Assembly (NCBI RefSeq): GCF_023701695.1
Contig: NZ_JAJOZC010000001.1
Location: 2,294,001-2,358,000, forward strand
DNA: 64,000 nucleotides
Direction of reading: 5' to 3'
DNA from: Streptomyces sp. RKAG290
Lineage (GTDB): Bacteria; Actinomycetota; Actinomycetes; Streptomycetales; Streptomycetaceae
Both the position numbers and the translations under genes were made by a program. The notes under the pieces were generated by a model. The model worked only from the letters and a program-made list of their open reading frames with translations, was not told the origin of the DNA and did no database searches. Each line of letters opens with the position of its first letter. Position 1 is the stretch's first letter. Shown here in pieces: positions 1-9,319 of this stretch.

Positions 1-1
1 G

Positions 2-268
2 TTCTTCAGATTCGCCTGGCGCGGGGCCATGGGTCCGATCGTCACCATCTTCGGCCTCGACCTCGGTGTCCTCTTCGGCGGCGCGATCATCACCGAGAAG
101 ACCTTCGGGCTGCACGGCATCGGAGCCCTCTCCGTCAAGGCGGTGGGCGACAACGACCTTCCCCTGCTGCTCGGCGTCGTGCTGGTGGCGGCCGGAGCCA
201 TCGTCGTCTTCAACATCATCGTCGATGCCCTGTACGCCCTCATCGACCCACGCGTCCGCCTCGCCTAG
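2..268 (+). CDS. Oligopeptide/dipeptide ABC transporter permease, C-terminal part (DppB-type)
   Basis: Only the last 88 residues are in the window; the frame is open from base 2 and ends at TAG 266-268. The remaining part has two hydrophobic segments and finishes with the DPRVRLA tail that closes DppB/OppB-type permeases, and the EKTFGLHGIG stretch is also typical of that subunit. The protein would form half of the membrane channel of a peptide importer. Two ATPase genes follow at once (11-nt gap to the next start), so it belongs to that operon; the second permease and binding protein should lie left of the window. Confidence 0.88.
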   Translation, partial: FFRFAWRGAMGPIVTIFGLDLGVLFGGAIITEKTFGLHGIGALSVKAVGDNDLPLLLGVVLVAAGAIVVFNIIVDALYALIDPRVRLA

Positions 269-279
269 GGAGAGATCCA

Positions 280-1305
280 GTGAGCACCCCCTTCCTCTCC
301 GTACGCGATCTGCGCGTGCACTTCTCCACCGAAGACGGCGCGGTCAAGGCCGTCGACGGGCTGTCCTTCGACGTCGAGAGGGGCAAGACGCTCGGCATCG
401 TCGGCGAGTCCGGCTCCGGGAAGTCCGTCACCAACCTGACCATCCTCGGTCTGCACCACCCCGAACACACCCGGATCGAGGGGGAGATCCTGCTCGACGG
501 GCAGGACCTCCTCACCGCCCCGGAGCGGGAGCTGGAGCGGCTGCGCGGCAACAAGATGTCCATGATCTTCCAGGACGCGCTGGCCTCGCTCTCGCCGTAC
601 CACACCATCGGCAAGCAGATCGGCGAGACGTACCGCAAGCACACCGGGGCGTCCAAGCGCGAGGCGCGGGCGCGGGCGGTGGAAATGCTGACCAAGGTGG
701 GCATCCCGCAGCCGGATCTGCGGGTCGACGACTACCCGCACCAGTTCTCCGGCGGTATGCGCCAGCGCGCGATGATCGCCATGGCGCTGGTCTGCGACCC
801 GGCCCTGCTGGTCGCGGACGAGCCGACGACGGCGCTGGACGTCACCGTGCAGGCCCAGATCATGGACCTGCTCAAGGACCTCCAGCAGGAGACCGGCACC
901 TCGATCATCTTCATCACCCACGACCTCGGCGTCATCGCCGACATCGCGGACGACGTACTCGTGATGTACGCCGGCCGGTGTGTGGAGCGTGGCACCAAGA
1001 AGGAGGTGCTGCGCGCGCCGCAACACCCCTACACCTGGGGCCTGCTGGGGTCCATGCCGACACTGGAAGGACCGGTGGACGTACCTCTGTCGCCGATCCC
1101 CGGCACCCCGCCCAGCCTCCTCAACCCGCCGACGGGGTGCAGCTTCCACCCCCGGTGCGCCTTCACCGAGCAGGTCGGCGGCACCCGCTGCTCGACCGAG
1201 CTGCCGCTGCTGCACCTGTCGGACGGGCGCGGGTCCGCCTGCCACCTGACCGCGGAGCAGCGCTCGGAGTTCTTCGCCGACTTCGCCGGCACCCGGCCCA
1301 ACTGA
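280..1305 (+). CDS. Oligopeptide ABC transporter ATP-binding protein (DppD/OppD-type)
   Basis: This 341-residue ATPase energises peptide import from the cytoplasmic face. Walker A GESGSGKS is at residues 42-49, the ABC signature FSGGMRQR at about 156-163 and Walker B LLVADEP with the catalytic Glu near 181. The C-terminus has the [10 protein letters not shown] cysteine motif of oligopeptide ATPases. The GTG start at 280 follows an AGGGAGAG ribosome-binding site and leaves 11 nt after the permease. It pairs with the next gene to form the ATPase heterodimer typical of Dpp/Opp systems. The ligand cannot be told from sequence. Confidence 0.93.
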   Translation: MSTPFLSVRDLRVHFSTEDGAVKAVDGLSFDVERGKTLGIVGESGSGKSVTNLTILGLHHPEHTRIEGEILLDGQDLLTAPERELERLRGNKMSMIFQDALASLSPYHTIGKQIGETYRKHTGASKREARARAVEMLTKVGIPQPDLRVDDYPHQFSGGMRQRAMIAMALVCDPALLVADEPTTALDVTVQAQIMDLLKDLQQETGTSIIFITHDLGVIADIADDVLVMYAGRCVERGTKKEVLRAPQHPYTWGLLGSMPTLEGPVDVPLSPIPGTPPSLLNPPTGCSFHPRCAFTEQVGGTRCSTELPLLHLSDGRGSACHLTAEQRSEFFADFAGTRPN

Positions 1306-1331
1306 CGTACAAGAGACGGGACTTCCCTACT

Positions 1332-2426
1332 ATGAGCAGCACCGATCCCCTCCTTGACGTCTCCGGACTGACCAAGCACTTCCCGATCAAGGGCGGCTTC
1401 CCGATCCGGCGGACGATCGGCGCGGTCCAGGCCGTGGACGGGCTGGACTTCACGGTCTCCGAGGGCGAGAGCCTCGGCCTGGTCGGTGAGTCCGGCTGCG
1501 GCAAGTCGACGACGGGCCGGCTGATCACCAGGCTCCTGGAGCCGACCGCCGGCCGGATCTCCTACCGCGGGCAGGACATCAGCCATGCCTCGCGCAGGGA
1601 GCTGGCGCCGATCCGCTCCGAGATCCAGATGATCTTCCAGGACCCCTACGCGTCGCTGAACCCCCGCCAGACGGTCGGCAAGATCATCTCGGCCCCGATG
1701 GAGATCAACGGCATCAAGCCGGCCGGCGGTTTCGAGAGCCGCGTCCGCGATCTGCTGGAGACCGTCGGGCTCAACCCGGAGCATTACAACCGCTTCCCGC
1801 ACGAGTTCTCCGGCGGTCAGCGACAGCGCATCGGGGTGGCCCGCGCGCTGGCCCTGGAGCCGAAGCTGATCGTGGCGGACGAGCCCGTCTCGGCGCTGGA
1901 CGTGTCGATCCAGGCCCAGGTGGTGAACCTGCTGCAGAAGCTGCAGAAGGAACTGGGTATCGCGTTCCTGTTCATCGCGCACGACCTGGCGATCGTGCGG
2001 CACTTCTCGCAGCGCGTCGCCGTCATGTACCTGGGCCGGATCGTGGAGATCGCCGACCGCGAGGACCTGTACGGCAACCCGCGCCACCCGTACACCAAGG
2101 CACTGCTGTCCGCCGTCCCCGAGGCGACCGCCGACGACGTGCCGGCCCGTGAACGCATCCGGCTCACCGGCGACGTGCCGTCCCCGGTCAACCCGCCGTC
2201 CGGCTGCCGCTTCCGCACCCGCTGCTGGAAGGCGACGGACAAGTGCGCGAGCGAGACACCGCCGCTGATCCAGGTCGGGGGCAGCCGGGAGGGCCACCTG
2301 ACGGCCTGCCACTACCCGGAGGACGCCCGGGCCGAGGACTCCCGCTCCGCCGTGCCGCAGGCCCGCAGCGCCGGAGCCACGGTGCTCGACAAGAAGACCT
2401 TCCAAAACCCCAAGGCCGAAGGCTGA
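1332..2426 (+). CDS. Oligopeptide ABC transporter ATP-binding protein (DppF/OppF-type)
   Basis: The 364-residue second ATPase of the left-hand peptide importer. Walker A GESGCGKS is at residues 52-59, the signature FSGGQRQR is at about 161, Walker B is LIVADEPVSALD, and the C-terminal oligopeptide domain carries PPSGCRFRTRCW with further Cys. The ATG at 1332 is chosen because homology starts there (STDPLLDVSGLTKHF); the frame is open far upstream only as a shadow of the preceding gene. The last 35 residues are low-complexity. The gene ends the operon and is followed by a palindromic terminator. It resembles the DppF of the facing operon (3376-4524). Confidence 0.93.
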   Translation: MSSTDPLLDVSGLTKHFPIKGGFPIRRTIGAVQAVDGLDFTVSEGESLGLVGESGCGKSTTGRLITRLLEPTAGRISYRGQDISHASRRELAPIRSEIQMIFQDPYASLNPRQTVGKIISAPMEINGIKPAGGFESRVRDLLETVGLNPEHYNRFPHEFSGGQRQRIGVARALALEPKLIVADEPVSALDVSIQAQVVNLLQKLQKELGIAFLFIAHDLAIVRHFSQRVAVMYLGRIVEIADREDLYGNPRHPYTKALLSAVPEATADDVPARERIRLTGDVPSPVNPPSGCRFRTRCWKATDKCASETPPLIQVGGSREGHLTACHYPEDARAEDSRSAVPQARSAGATVLDKKTFQNPKAEG

Positions 2427-2571
2427 CACCCCTCTCCTCGGCCCCGGGGCGGCCCCGCCGGACACGGACCTGACCGGTCCGTCGTCCACGGGAATCCCCC
2501 GGTCCAGGGAACCGAGCACGTCGGCCCATTGACCCGAGCCACCTGCGAGCCCGGTTCCCGGGTATACGGGA

Positions 2572-2605
2572 AAGGCGCCCGGAACCGATCGGTTCCGGGC
2601 GCCTT
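2572..2605. terminator. Perfect palindrome, probable terminator, copy 1
   Basis: A 34-bp perfect palindrome whose left half is AAGGCGCCCGGAACCGA. It lies about 145 nt after the left peptide-transporter operon. A copy identical over 35 nt lies at 3301-3335, so the two flank the small secreted-protein gene. Confidence 0.75.
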
Positions 2606-2739
2606 CTCGTTTGCTATTCACACTCGCACGCGGATATGAGCCATCCTCACCTCAGATTTCCCTCAAGCCGCAAGACATGAACATGCTCCCAGGTGATACT
2701 TCACAAGAGCACATCGGACCACGAAAACCGGGGAGAATC

Positions 2740-3213
2740 ATGAGGATTACCAGGCTTGCGGCGGTCACCGCGACGTTTGCAACAGCAGCCCTAGGCTTCA
2801 CCGCCCCTCAGGCGCACGCCGGCACCATGCTTGAGTTCCGGATCAAGAACGTGACCACCGGCAAATGTCTCCAATGGAACGGTTACAACAAGCCTGTCAC
2901 CCAGGTGAAGTGCAAGGTGACGATGAAGCAGTACTGGGGCAAGGCGGGGTACATGATCCAGAGCATGGGCACCGGCCTTGTAGGTGAGGGGTGCCTCACC
3001 GCGCCGACAAAGCACGAGGGCCAGGTCTACGGCAGGGTCTGCTCGAATCAGAAGCGCAAGTACATTGGCTGGTCGATCCTGTCGACCGCACCGAACGCCA
3101 AGGGTGTGATCGGCAGCGCGTCCCCCGGATATCTGAAGGTACCCGCATCGAACAAGGTGGTCGTAGGCAAGCGGGTCAGCGGAAACCGCGACCTCTGGAA
3201 GTTCATCAACTGA
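2740..3213 (+). CDS. Small secreted protein with ricin-B/beta-trefoil-like features
   Basis: The 157-residue product starts with a Sec signal peptide (Arg at 2 and 5, hydrophobic run, AQAHA-type cleavage near residue 27), giving a mature protein of about 130 residues. The mature part has TTGKCLQW, QYWG and LWKFIN, which recall the TGxCL and QxW repeats of ricin-type lectin folds, plus several Cys likely to form disulfides. The start at 2740 is chosen for the GGGGAGA site just upstream and the signal peptide. It stands alone between two convergent peptide-transporter operons and is flanked by duplicated terminators, which suggests a later insertion. The lectin assignment is tentative; the ligand is unknown. 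Confidence 0.75.
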   Translation: MRITRLAAVTATFATAALGFTAPQAHAGTMLEFRIKNVTTGKCLQWNGYNKPVTQVKCKVTMKQYWGKAGYMIQSMGTGLVGEGCLTAPTKHEGQVYGRVCSNQKRKYIGWSILSTAPNAKGVIGSASPGYLKVPASNKVVVGKRVSGNRDLWKFIN

Positions 3214-3298
3214 ACCGGAAACCTCTGGCGCCTCGCGCCATGAAACGGACCCCTCTGGGGGCCTGTTCCGGTTCCCAAAAGGGGTCCGGCGTATCCAC

Positions 3299-3336
3299 AG
3301 AAGGCGCCCGGAACCGATCGGTTCCGGGCGCCTTCT
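3299..3336. terminator. Perfect palindrome, probable terminator, copy 2
   Basis: A 38-bp perfect palindrome (left half AGAAGGCGCCCGGAACCGA) at the convergence of the small secreted-protein gene and the minus-strand peptide-transporter operon. It shares 35 identical bases with the palindrome at 2572. Confidence 0.78.
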
Positions 3337-3375
3337 GTTGCCCTGGAGCTCACCCTCGCGGGCGGCGGGTGACGG

Positions 3376-4524
3376 CTACGAGGCCGCCGCGCCCACCACG
3401 TCCTTCTCCTCCGCGAAGTGGCAGGCCGACTCGTGCGCGGCCGGCGTCTTCGAGGTCTTGAAGCGCTCGGGGATCGCCAGCAGCGGCATCTCCTCGGCGC
3501 ACCTGGCCTCGGCCTTCCAGCAACGGGTGCGGAAGCGGCAGCCCGACGGCGGGTTGGCCGGGGAGGGGACGTCGCCGGAGAGGATGATGCGCTCGCGGCC
3601 CTCACGGGCCTCCGGGTCCGGGACCGGGACCGCCGACAGCAGCGCCTGGGTGTAGGGGTGCGTCGGGTGGTCGTAGATCTGCGTGTCCGTACCGATCTCG
3701 GCCATCTTGCCGAGGTACATGACGCCGACCCGGTCGGAGATGTGCCGGACGATCGACAGGTCGTGCGCGATGAAGAGGTAGGAGAGGTTGAACTCGTCCT
3801 GGAGCTTCTCCATCAGGTTGATGACCTGTGCCTGCACCGACACGTCGAGCGCGGAGACCGGCTCGTCGCAGATGATGATCTCCGGGTTGAGCGCGAGGCC
3901 GCGGGCGATGCCGATGCGCTGGCGCTGTCCGCCGGAGAACTGGTGCGGATAGCGGTTGATGTACTCCGGGTTGAGACCGACGACGTCCAGGAGCTCCTGC
4001 ACCTTGCGGCGCCGGTCACCCTTGGGGGCCACCTCGGGGTGGATGTCGAAGGGCTCCCCGATGATGTCGCCGACCGTCATACGCGGGTTCAGCGAGGTGT
4101 ACGGGTCCTGGAACACCATCTGGATGTTGCGGCGGACGGCCTTCAGCGCACGGCCGGACAGCTTGGTGATGTCCTGGCCCTTGTAGAAGACCTCGCCGGC
4201 CGTCGCCCGCTCCAGCGTCATCAGGAGCTTGGCGACGGTGGACTTGCCACAGCCGGACTCGCCCACGATGCCGAGCGTCTCGCCCGCGTAGAGGTCGAAC
4301 GAGATCCCGTCCACGGCCTTCACCGCGCCGACGTGCTTCTTGAACAGGATGCCCTGGGTCAGCGGGAAGTGCTTGACCAGGTTGCGGACCTGGAGGATCG
4401 GCTCCCCCTGCGACACCGGTGCGTCGATGGCGGCTACGGCCTCCGCCTCGGTGGCCGCGTCGACCGTCTCCACTTCGGTGACGTTCGGGGTGGCGTCCAC
4501 GGGCTCCTTCTGCATGTCAGCCAT
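3376..4524 (-). CDS. Oligopeptide ABC transporter ATP-binding protein (DppF-type)
   Basis: The 382-residue last gene of the right-hand peptide-importer operon. It has an acidic Glu/Ala/Val-rich N-terminal extension of about 40 residues, Walker A GESGCGKS at 88-95, signature FSGGQRQR, Walker B IIICDEPVSALD and the C-terminal PPSGCRFRTRCW cysteine motif. The ATG at 4524 overlaps the stop of the upstream ATPase gene by 8 nt (ATGGCTGA), implying translational coupling. The frame is open further upstream, but that part is an antisense shadow of the neighbouring ATPase. Confidence 0.93.
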   Translation of the reverse strand: MADMQKEPVDATPNVTEVETVDAATEAEAVAAIDAPVSQGEPILQVRNLVKHFPLTQGILFKKHVGAVKAVDGISFDLYAGETLGIVGESGCGKSTVAKLLMTLERATAGEVFYKGQDITKLSGRALKAVRRNIQMVFQDPYTSLNPRMTVGDIIGEPFDIHPEVAPKGDRRRKVQELLDVVGLNPEYINRYPHQFSGGQRQRIGIARGLALNPEIIICDEPVSALDVSVQAQVINLMEKLQDEFNLSYLFIAHDLSIVRHISDRVGVMYLGKMAEIGTDTQIYDHPTHPYTQALLSAVPVPDPEAREGRERIILSGDVPSPANPPSGCRFRTRCWKAEARCAEEMPLLAIPERFKTSKTPAAHESACHFAEEKDVVGAAAS

Positions 4525-5575
4525 GGATCGTCTCCTTCCAGAAGTGGCAGGCGCTGCCGCGGCCGACCAGCTCGGTGCCGTCCTGCTCGGACACCGGGCG
4601 CAGCGCCGGGATCTCCGTACGGCAGATGTCCTGCGCAACGGTGCAGCGCGGGTTGAAGGCACAGCCCGGCGGCACGTGGAGCAGGTTGGGCGGCAGGCCC
4701 TTGATCGCGAAGAGCTCCTGGCCCTTCTGGTCCAGGCGCGGGATCGACTCCAACAGCCCCTTGGTATAGGGGTGCGCCGGACGCTTGTAGATCTCGTGGA
4801 CCGGGGAGGTCTCGACGATCCGGCCCGCGTACATAACGGCGATCTTGTCGGCGACGTCCGCGACCACACCGAGGTCGTGCGTGATCAGGATCAGGCCCAT
4901 GTTGTACTCGCGCTGAAGCTCCGCGAGCAGGTCCATCACCTGGGCCTGGACGGTCACGTCGAGCGCGGTGGTCGGCTCGTCCGCGATGATCAGGTCCGGC
5001 TCCAGGGCCAGCGCCATCGCGATCATGATGCGCTGGCGCATACCACCGGAGAACTGGTGCGGGTAGTCGCCCACCCGTGCCGCGGCGGCCGGGATCTTGA
5101 CCTGGTCCATCAGCTCGACGGCCTTGGCCTTGGCCGCCTTCTTGGACAGGCCCTGGTGGACCCGGAACATCTCGCCGAGCTGGTAGCCGACCGAGAGGAC
5201 GGGGTTCAGTGACGAGAGCGCGTCCTGGAAGATCATCGCGATCTTCTGGCCGCGGATCTTGCGGCGCTCCTCGTGGGACATCTTGAGCATGTCCTGGCCG
5301 CGGAACAGGATTTCGCCCTGCGGGATCCTGCCGGGCGGCATGTCGAGAATGCCCATGATCGCCTGCGCGGTCACGGACTTACCGGAACCGGACTCGCCGA
5401 GCACGGCGAGGGTCTCACCGGCGTTCACGTTGTAGTTGACACCGTTGACCGCTTTGGCCACACCGTCGCGGGTGTGGAACTCCACGTGCAGGTCACGGAC
5501 TTCGAGCAGCGGGCCGACGTGGTCGTCACCCGAGCGCGGGGACGGGACTTCGGCCGTCTTGTCGATGGTGGTCAC
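4517..5575 (-). CDS. Oligopeptide ABC transporter ATP-binding protein (DppD-type)
   Basis: The 352-residue ATPase has Walker A GESGSGKS at residues 60-67, signature FSGGMRQR, Walker [13 protein letters not shown] and the C-terminal [10 protein letters not shown] cysteine motif. It follows the permease gene with an 11-nt gap and overlaps the next ATPase gene by 8 nt, so it sits in a binding protein, B, C, D, F operon. The D and F proteins form the ATPase pair of the importer. Confidence 0.93.
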   Translation of the reverse strand: MTTIDKTAEVPSPRSGDDHVGPLLEVRDLHVEFHTRDGVAKAVNGVNYNVNAGETLAVLGESGSGKSVTAQAIMGILDMPPGRIPQGEILFRGQDMLKMSHEERRKIRGQKIAMIFQDALSSLNPVLSVGYQLGEMFRVHQGLSKKAAKAKAVELMDQVKIPAAAARVGDYPHQFSGGMRQRIMIAMALALEPDLIIADEPTTALDVTVQAQVMDLLAELQREYNMGLILITHDLGVVADVADKIAVMYAGRIVETSPVHEIYKRPAHPYTKGLLESIPRLDQKGQELFAIKGLPPNLLHVPPGCAFNPRCTVAQDICRTEIPALRPVSEQDGTELVGRGSACHFWKETIHG

Positions 5576-5586
5576 GTTCGCCCTCC

Positions 5587-6543
5587 TTATCGCGACTTGG
5601 GATCGAGGGCGTTACGAACGGCTTCGCCGAGCATGATGAACGCCAGAACGGTGATGCTGAGCATGATCGACGGGTACAGCAGGATGTGCTGCGCGACGCG
5701 GATCTGGCTGGCACCGTCGGAGATGTCCATGCCCCACGAGATGGTCGGGTCGGCGAGGCCGAGACCGAGGTAGGACAAGGTCGCCTCGGCCGAGATGTAG
5801 ACACCGAGCGAGATGGTCGCGACCACGATCACCGGGGCCATGGCGTTGGGCAGGATGTGCCGGAAGAGAATCCGGTTGGTGCCCGCGCCCAGCGCTCTGG
5901 CGGCCTGCACGTAGTCCGACTGTTTGATCACGATCACCGCGCCACGCATGACACGCGCGATCTGTGTCCAGCCGAGGAACGCCAGGGCGAAGATGACCAC
6001 CCAGATCGTCCGGTCGGTGAACGCCTGGAGCACGACCATCGCACCCAGCAGGAACGGAATCCCGAGGAAGACGTTGGTGAAGAAGCCGGACAGCAGCGCG
6101 TCGACCCAGCCGCCGAAGTAGCCGGCGAGCATGCCGACCAGTCCGCCGAACAGCGTCACCAGGACCGTGACACAGACACCAACGGTGATCGACGCGCGGG
6201 TGCCGTAGATGACGCGCGCGTAGACGCTGTGGCCCTGGCCGTCGTAACCGAGCCACCCGGCCGAACCGACCTTGCTCAGCTCCGGCTTGCCCAGGTAGTG
6301 GTGCACCAGGTCGCTGGTGGTGGGTGAGGCACTGGTGAACAGGCCGGGGAACACGGCCATCACGAGCAGGATGACGATCAGCACCGACGAGATGATGAAG
6401 TACCAGTTGGAACGCAGGTCCCGCCAGGCGTCACCCCACAGGCTGCGGGCCTTTTCGCCCTTCACCACCGCCGAGGGGTCCGCGATGGGCGCCTTGGCGT
6501 CCTCGGGCGCGGGTGCGGGTGCGGTCTTGGTCACGTCAGGCAT
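5587..6543 (-). CDS. Oligopeptide ABC transporter permease (DppC-type)
   Basis: The 318-residue inner-membrane subunit has a hydrophilic Ala/Pro-rich N-terminus of about 35 residues, a first membrane helix (FIISSVLIVILLVMAVFPGLF) and several helices around the permease EAA loop (YVQAARALGAGTNRILFRHI). It ends with the NALDPKSR tail typical of DppC. The start overlaps the upstream permease gene by 8 nt. Together with that permease it forms the translocation pore. Confidence 0.92.
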   Translation of the reverse strand: MPDVTKTAPAPAPEDAKAPIADPSAVVKGEKARSLWGDAWRDLRSNWYFIISSVLIVILLVMAVFPGLFTSASPTTSDLVHHYLGKPELSKVGSAGWLGYDGQGHSVYARVIYGTRASITVGVCVTVLVTLFGGLVGMLAGYFGGWVDALLSGFFTNVFLGIPFLLGAMVVLQAFTDRTIWVVIFALAFLGWTQIARVMRGAVIVIKQSDYVQAARALGAGTNRILFRHILPNAMAPVIVVATISLGVYISAEATLSYLGLGLADPTISWGMDISDGASQIRVAQHILLYPSIMLSITVLAFIMLGEAVRNALDPKSR

Positions 6544-7471
6544 AACGGATCCTCGGGTCCAGGACCGCGTACAGCAGGTCGACGATGAGGCTCATGAGGA
6601 GGTAGACGAGCACCAGGATGGTGACGAGGCCGACGAGCGTCGTGCCTTCACGCTTGACGATCGACTCGTAGATCGTGCCGCCGACGCCCTTGACGTTGAA
6701 CAGGCCCTCGGTGACGACCGCGCCGCCCATCAGGGCGCCCAGGTCCGTGCCCAGGAAGGTGATGACGGGGATCAGCGAGTTGCGCATCAGGTGCACACCG
6801 ACGATGCGACGCTTCGGAAGTCCCTTGGCGATGGCGGTACGCATGTAGTCCGAGCGAAGGTTCTCGGCCATGGTCGTACGCGTAAGTCTCGCTACATAGG
6901 CGAGTGACAGCGAACCCAGCACGATGGCGGGCGCCAGCAGTTCGCTCCATTTGGCATCGCCGGACACATTCGGTGAGATCCAGCCGAGCTGGAAGGCGAA
7001 CACCGTCTTGATGATGAAGCCGAGGACGAACACCGGGATCGAGATGATCAGCAGGGTGAAGACCAGGACCACGTTGTCGGTGAGCCGGCCGGCGCGCAGA
7101 CCGGCCATCGTGCCGAGGCCGATTCCGACGACGATCTCGATGGCGAACGCCATGCCGGCCAGCCGGAGGGTGACGGGGAACGCGTCGCCGAGGACGTCCG
7201 TGACGGGGCGTCCACTGGCTATCTGATCACCGAAATCGAAATGCAGGACGATGCCTGTCATGTAATTCCAGTACTGCTGCAGGATCGGCTGATCGAGCCC
7301 GTGCTCGTGGCGAAGCCTCGCCAGGGTCGCGGGGTCGACACCCTTGTCCCCGAAGAGCCCGCGCACGGGATCGCCGGGCAGCGTATAGACCATCAGGAAG
7401 ATCAGCAGCGTTGTCCCGAGGAAGACCGGGATCATCTGGAGCAGTCGTCGTGCGACATAGCGCCCCATCAT
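6536..7471 (-). CDS. Oligopeptide ABC transporter permease (DppB-type)
   Basis: The 311-residue membrane subunit begins MGRYVARRLLQMIPV, the usual DppB N-terminus (the second Met at 7468 is an equally good start). It has the PGDP segment after the first helix, an EAA loop (YMRTAIAKGLPKRRIVGVHL) and ends in VLDPRIRYA. It is the first permease of the operon, 167 nt after the binding-protein gene, with a stem-loop in that gap that may set a lower dose of membrane subunits. Confidence 0.93.
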   Translation of the reverse strand: MMGRYVARRLLQMIPVFLGTTLLIFLMVYTLPGDPVRGLFGDKGVDPATLARLRHEHGLDQPILQQYWNYMTGIVLHFDFGDQIASGRPVTDVLGDAFPVTLRLAGMAFAIEIVVGIGLGTMAGLRAGRLTDNVVLVFTLLIISIPVFVLGFIIKTVFAFQLGWISPNVSGDAKWSELLAPAIVLGSLSLAYVARLTRTTMAENLRSDYMRTAIAKGLPKRRIVGVHLMRNSLIPVITFLGTDLGALMGGAVVTEGLFNVKGVGGTIYESIVKREGTTLVGLVTILVLVYLLMSLIVDLLYAVLDPRIRYA

Positions 7472-7578
7472 GCCTCCATGTAATAGGCAAGCAGCAGCCG
7501 ACGGGCCCTCCCCCGCCCCGACTCCCCCTTGTGGGGTGGTCAGTTGCGTGAAAGGGCCCCCCGGCCACGGCGTGCGGA

Positions 7579-7616
7579 CCGGCGCGGACCGTCCTTCAGT
7601 GTCGGTCCCGCGCCGG
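7579..7616 (-). terminator. Intercistronic stem-loop between binding protein and permease genes
   Basis: Arms 7579-7590 (CCGGCGCGGACC) and 7604-7616 pair with one bulged base around a 13-nt loop. It lies 23 nt after the binding-protein stop codon and before the permease gene. Such hairpins in importer operons usually stabilise the binding-protein message or cause partial termination; which applies here is inference. Confidence 0.5.
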
Positions 7617-7638
7617 CGCGCGGACTACGTCGGTGTGG

Positions 7639-9282
7639 TTACTTCTTGACTTCGACTTCGGTGAGGATCGGGTCGCCGTCCTGCGCGTACTGGACGTTCT
7701 GGACCTTCTCCGAGTAGCCGGCGTTGACCTTGTAGTACCAGAGCGGGATGGAGGGCATGTAGTTCACCAGCTCCTTCTCGATCTTCTGGTAGGCCGCGAC
7801 CGACTCGTCGAGGGAAGCCGCGGAGTCGGCCTTCTTGATCTCCGCGTCGAGGCCCTTGTCCGAGAAGTCACCCTGGTTACCGGCGGCGCCGGTACGGAAC
7901 AGGTCCGAGATGAAGTTCGCGTTCACCGGGTAGTCGAGCACCCAGCCGGAGCGGTACAGGGACTTGACCTGCTTGTCGTCACGCGCGTTCGTGTCGGCCT
8001 GGAAGTCGGCCTTCGAGTCGGTGGTGCACTTGACACCGGTCGACTGCGTGATGCTGTTGCAGACCGCCTCGACCCATTCCTTGTGGCCGCCGTCGGCGTT
8101 GAACTGGATCGAGATCTTGTTGCCCGGGACGCCGCCACCCTCCTTGATGAGAGCCTTGGCCTTCGCCGGGTCGTACTTGGTGACGTCGCCCGCAGCGTCC
8201 TTCTGGAAGCCGAGAACACCCTTGGCGACCCAGCCCGTGGCCGGCTCGCGCGTGCCCTGGAGCACGGTCTTGGTGATCGTGTTGCGGTCGATGCCCATCG
8301 ACAGGCCCTGGAGGACCTTCGGGTCGATGTCCTTGAACTGGTCGGTGTAGAACGCGACGGCGAGCGTCTGGATGGCGGAGTACGCCTTGTCCACCGCGCG
8401 GTCACCGAGGTCGGACCGGTAGACCGGGAGGTCCTTCGGGCCGATCTGGCGCAGCACGTCGACGTTGCCGGACTTCAGGTCCTCGTAGGCGGTCTCGAGG
8501 GTGGTGTAGTTCTTGAAGTCCACACCGCCGTTCTTCGCCTTGTCCGCACCCTTGTAGTCGTCGTTGCGGACGACCTTGATCAGCTTCTTGTGGTCCCAGC
8601 TGACGAACTTGTACGCGCCGTTGCCGACCGGCTTCTCGCCGGCGGCCTTCGGGTCCGCGTAGAAGGACTCGGGCAGCGGGGAGAAGACCGTGTAGCCGAG
8701 CTTGTACGAGAAGTACGGCAGCGCCGAGTTGAGCTCGATGGTGAACGTGTAGTCGTCCACCTTCTTCAGGCCGGACATGGAGTCCGACTTCGGCTTGGCC
8801 TTGGCGTCCTCGGGGTGGACGTCCGCGAAGCCCTTGATGTCGCCGAACCACGACGCGTTGGTCTGGTTGTTCTTGACGTTCGCGGCCCAGTTCCAGGCCT
8901 TGATGTAGGACTCGGCCGTGACGGGCGTGCCGTCGTGGAACTTCCAGCCCTTCTTGAGCTTGACCGTCCAGAGCTTGCTGTCCTTGGTGTCGACAGACTC
9001 TGCGTTGATCATCTCAAGCTTGCCGGACGGGTCGTAGTCGACCAGCTGCGAGAAGATCGCGTCGGTGACGATGCTGCCGTTCGACTCCATCGTGTTGGCC
9101 GGCTGCAGCGGGTTCTGCGGCTCACCGACCTCGACGGAGAAGATGCCGTCAGCATTGACAGCCCCCTTGGCCCCACCCTTGTTGCCCTTGTCGGCGTCGC
9201 TGTCGCTGCCACCGCAAGCGGTCGCGGCCAGGGCGATGATGGCCGCTCCCGCGACCCACTTGGCGCTCTTGGCACCACGCAT
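7639..9282 (-). CDS. Oligopeptide ABC transporter substrate-binding lipoprotein (SBP family 5)
   Basis: The 547-residue DppA/OppA-type lipoprotein captures peptides outside the membrane for the permease/ATPase genes that follow. The signal peptide ends in lipobox LAATAC with Cys 23, followed by a Gly/Ser/Asp linker. The family-5 binding domain fills the rest (for example WNWAANVKN and KLIKVVRNDDYKG). The ATG at 9282 is chosen because AGGAGG lies 7 nt upstream; Met codons further up the frame lack this. It is first in the operon. Peptide specificity is not readable. Confidence 0.93.
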   Translation of the reverse strand: MRGAKSAKWVAGAAIIALAATACGGSDSDADKGNKGGAKGAVNADGIFSVEVGEPQNPLQPANTMESNGSIVTDAIFSQLVDYDPSGKLEMINAESVDTKDSKLWTVKLKKGWKFHDGTPVTAESYIKAWNWAANVKNNQTNASWFGDIKGFADVHPEDAKAKPKSDSMSGLKKVDDYTFTIELNSALPYFSYKLGYTVFSPLPESFYADPKAAGEKPVGNGAYKFVSWDHKKLIKVVRNDDYKGADKAKNGGVDFKNYTTLETAYEDLKSGNVDVLRQIGPKDLPVYRSDLGDRAVDKAYSAIQTLAVAFYTDQFKDIDPKVLQGLSMGIDRNTITKTVLQGTREPATGWVAKGVLGFQKDAAGDVTKYDPAKAKALIKEGGGVPGNKISIQFNADGGHKEWVEAVCNSITQSTGVKCTTDSKADFQADTNARDDKQVKSLYRSGWVLDYPVNANFISDLFRTGAAGNQGDFSDKGLDAEIKKADSAASLDESVAAYQKIEKELVNYMPSIPLWYYKVNAGYSEKVQNVQYAQDGDPILTEVEVKK

Positions 9283-9319
9283 GGGTTTCCTCCTCATGAG
9301 TCCACTTATGACTACAAGA

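Noticed and set aside
66..1331. Long open frame extending the second left-hand ATPase gene upstream to base 66
   Set aside because: The extra part is Arg/Pro-rich shadow sequence of the preceding ATPase gene; ABC homology starts at 1332.
1029..2621. 530-codon minus-strand frame opposite the left ATPase genes
   Set aside because: Low-complexity antisense frame produced by GC-rich third positions; no domain and no ribosome-binding site.
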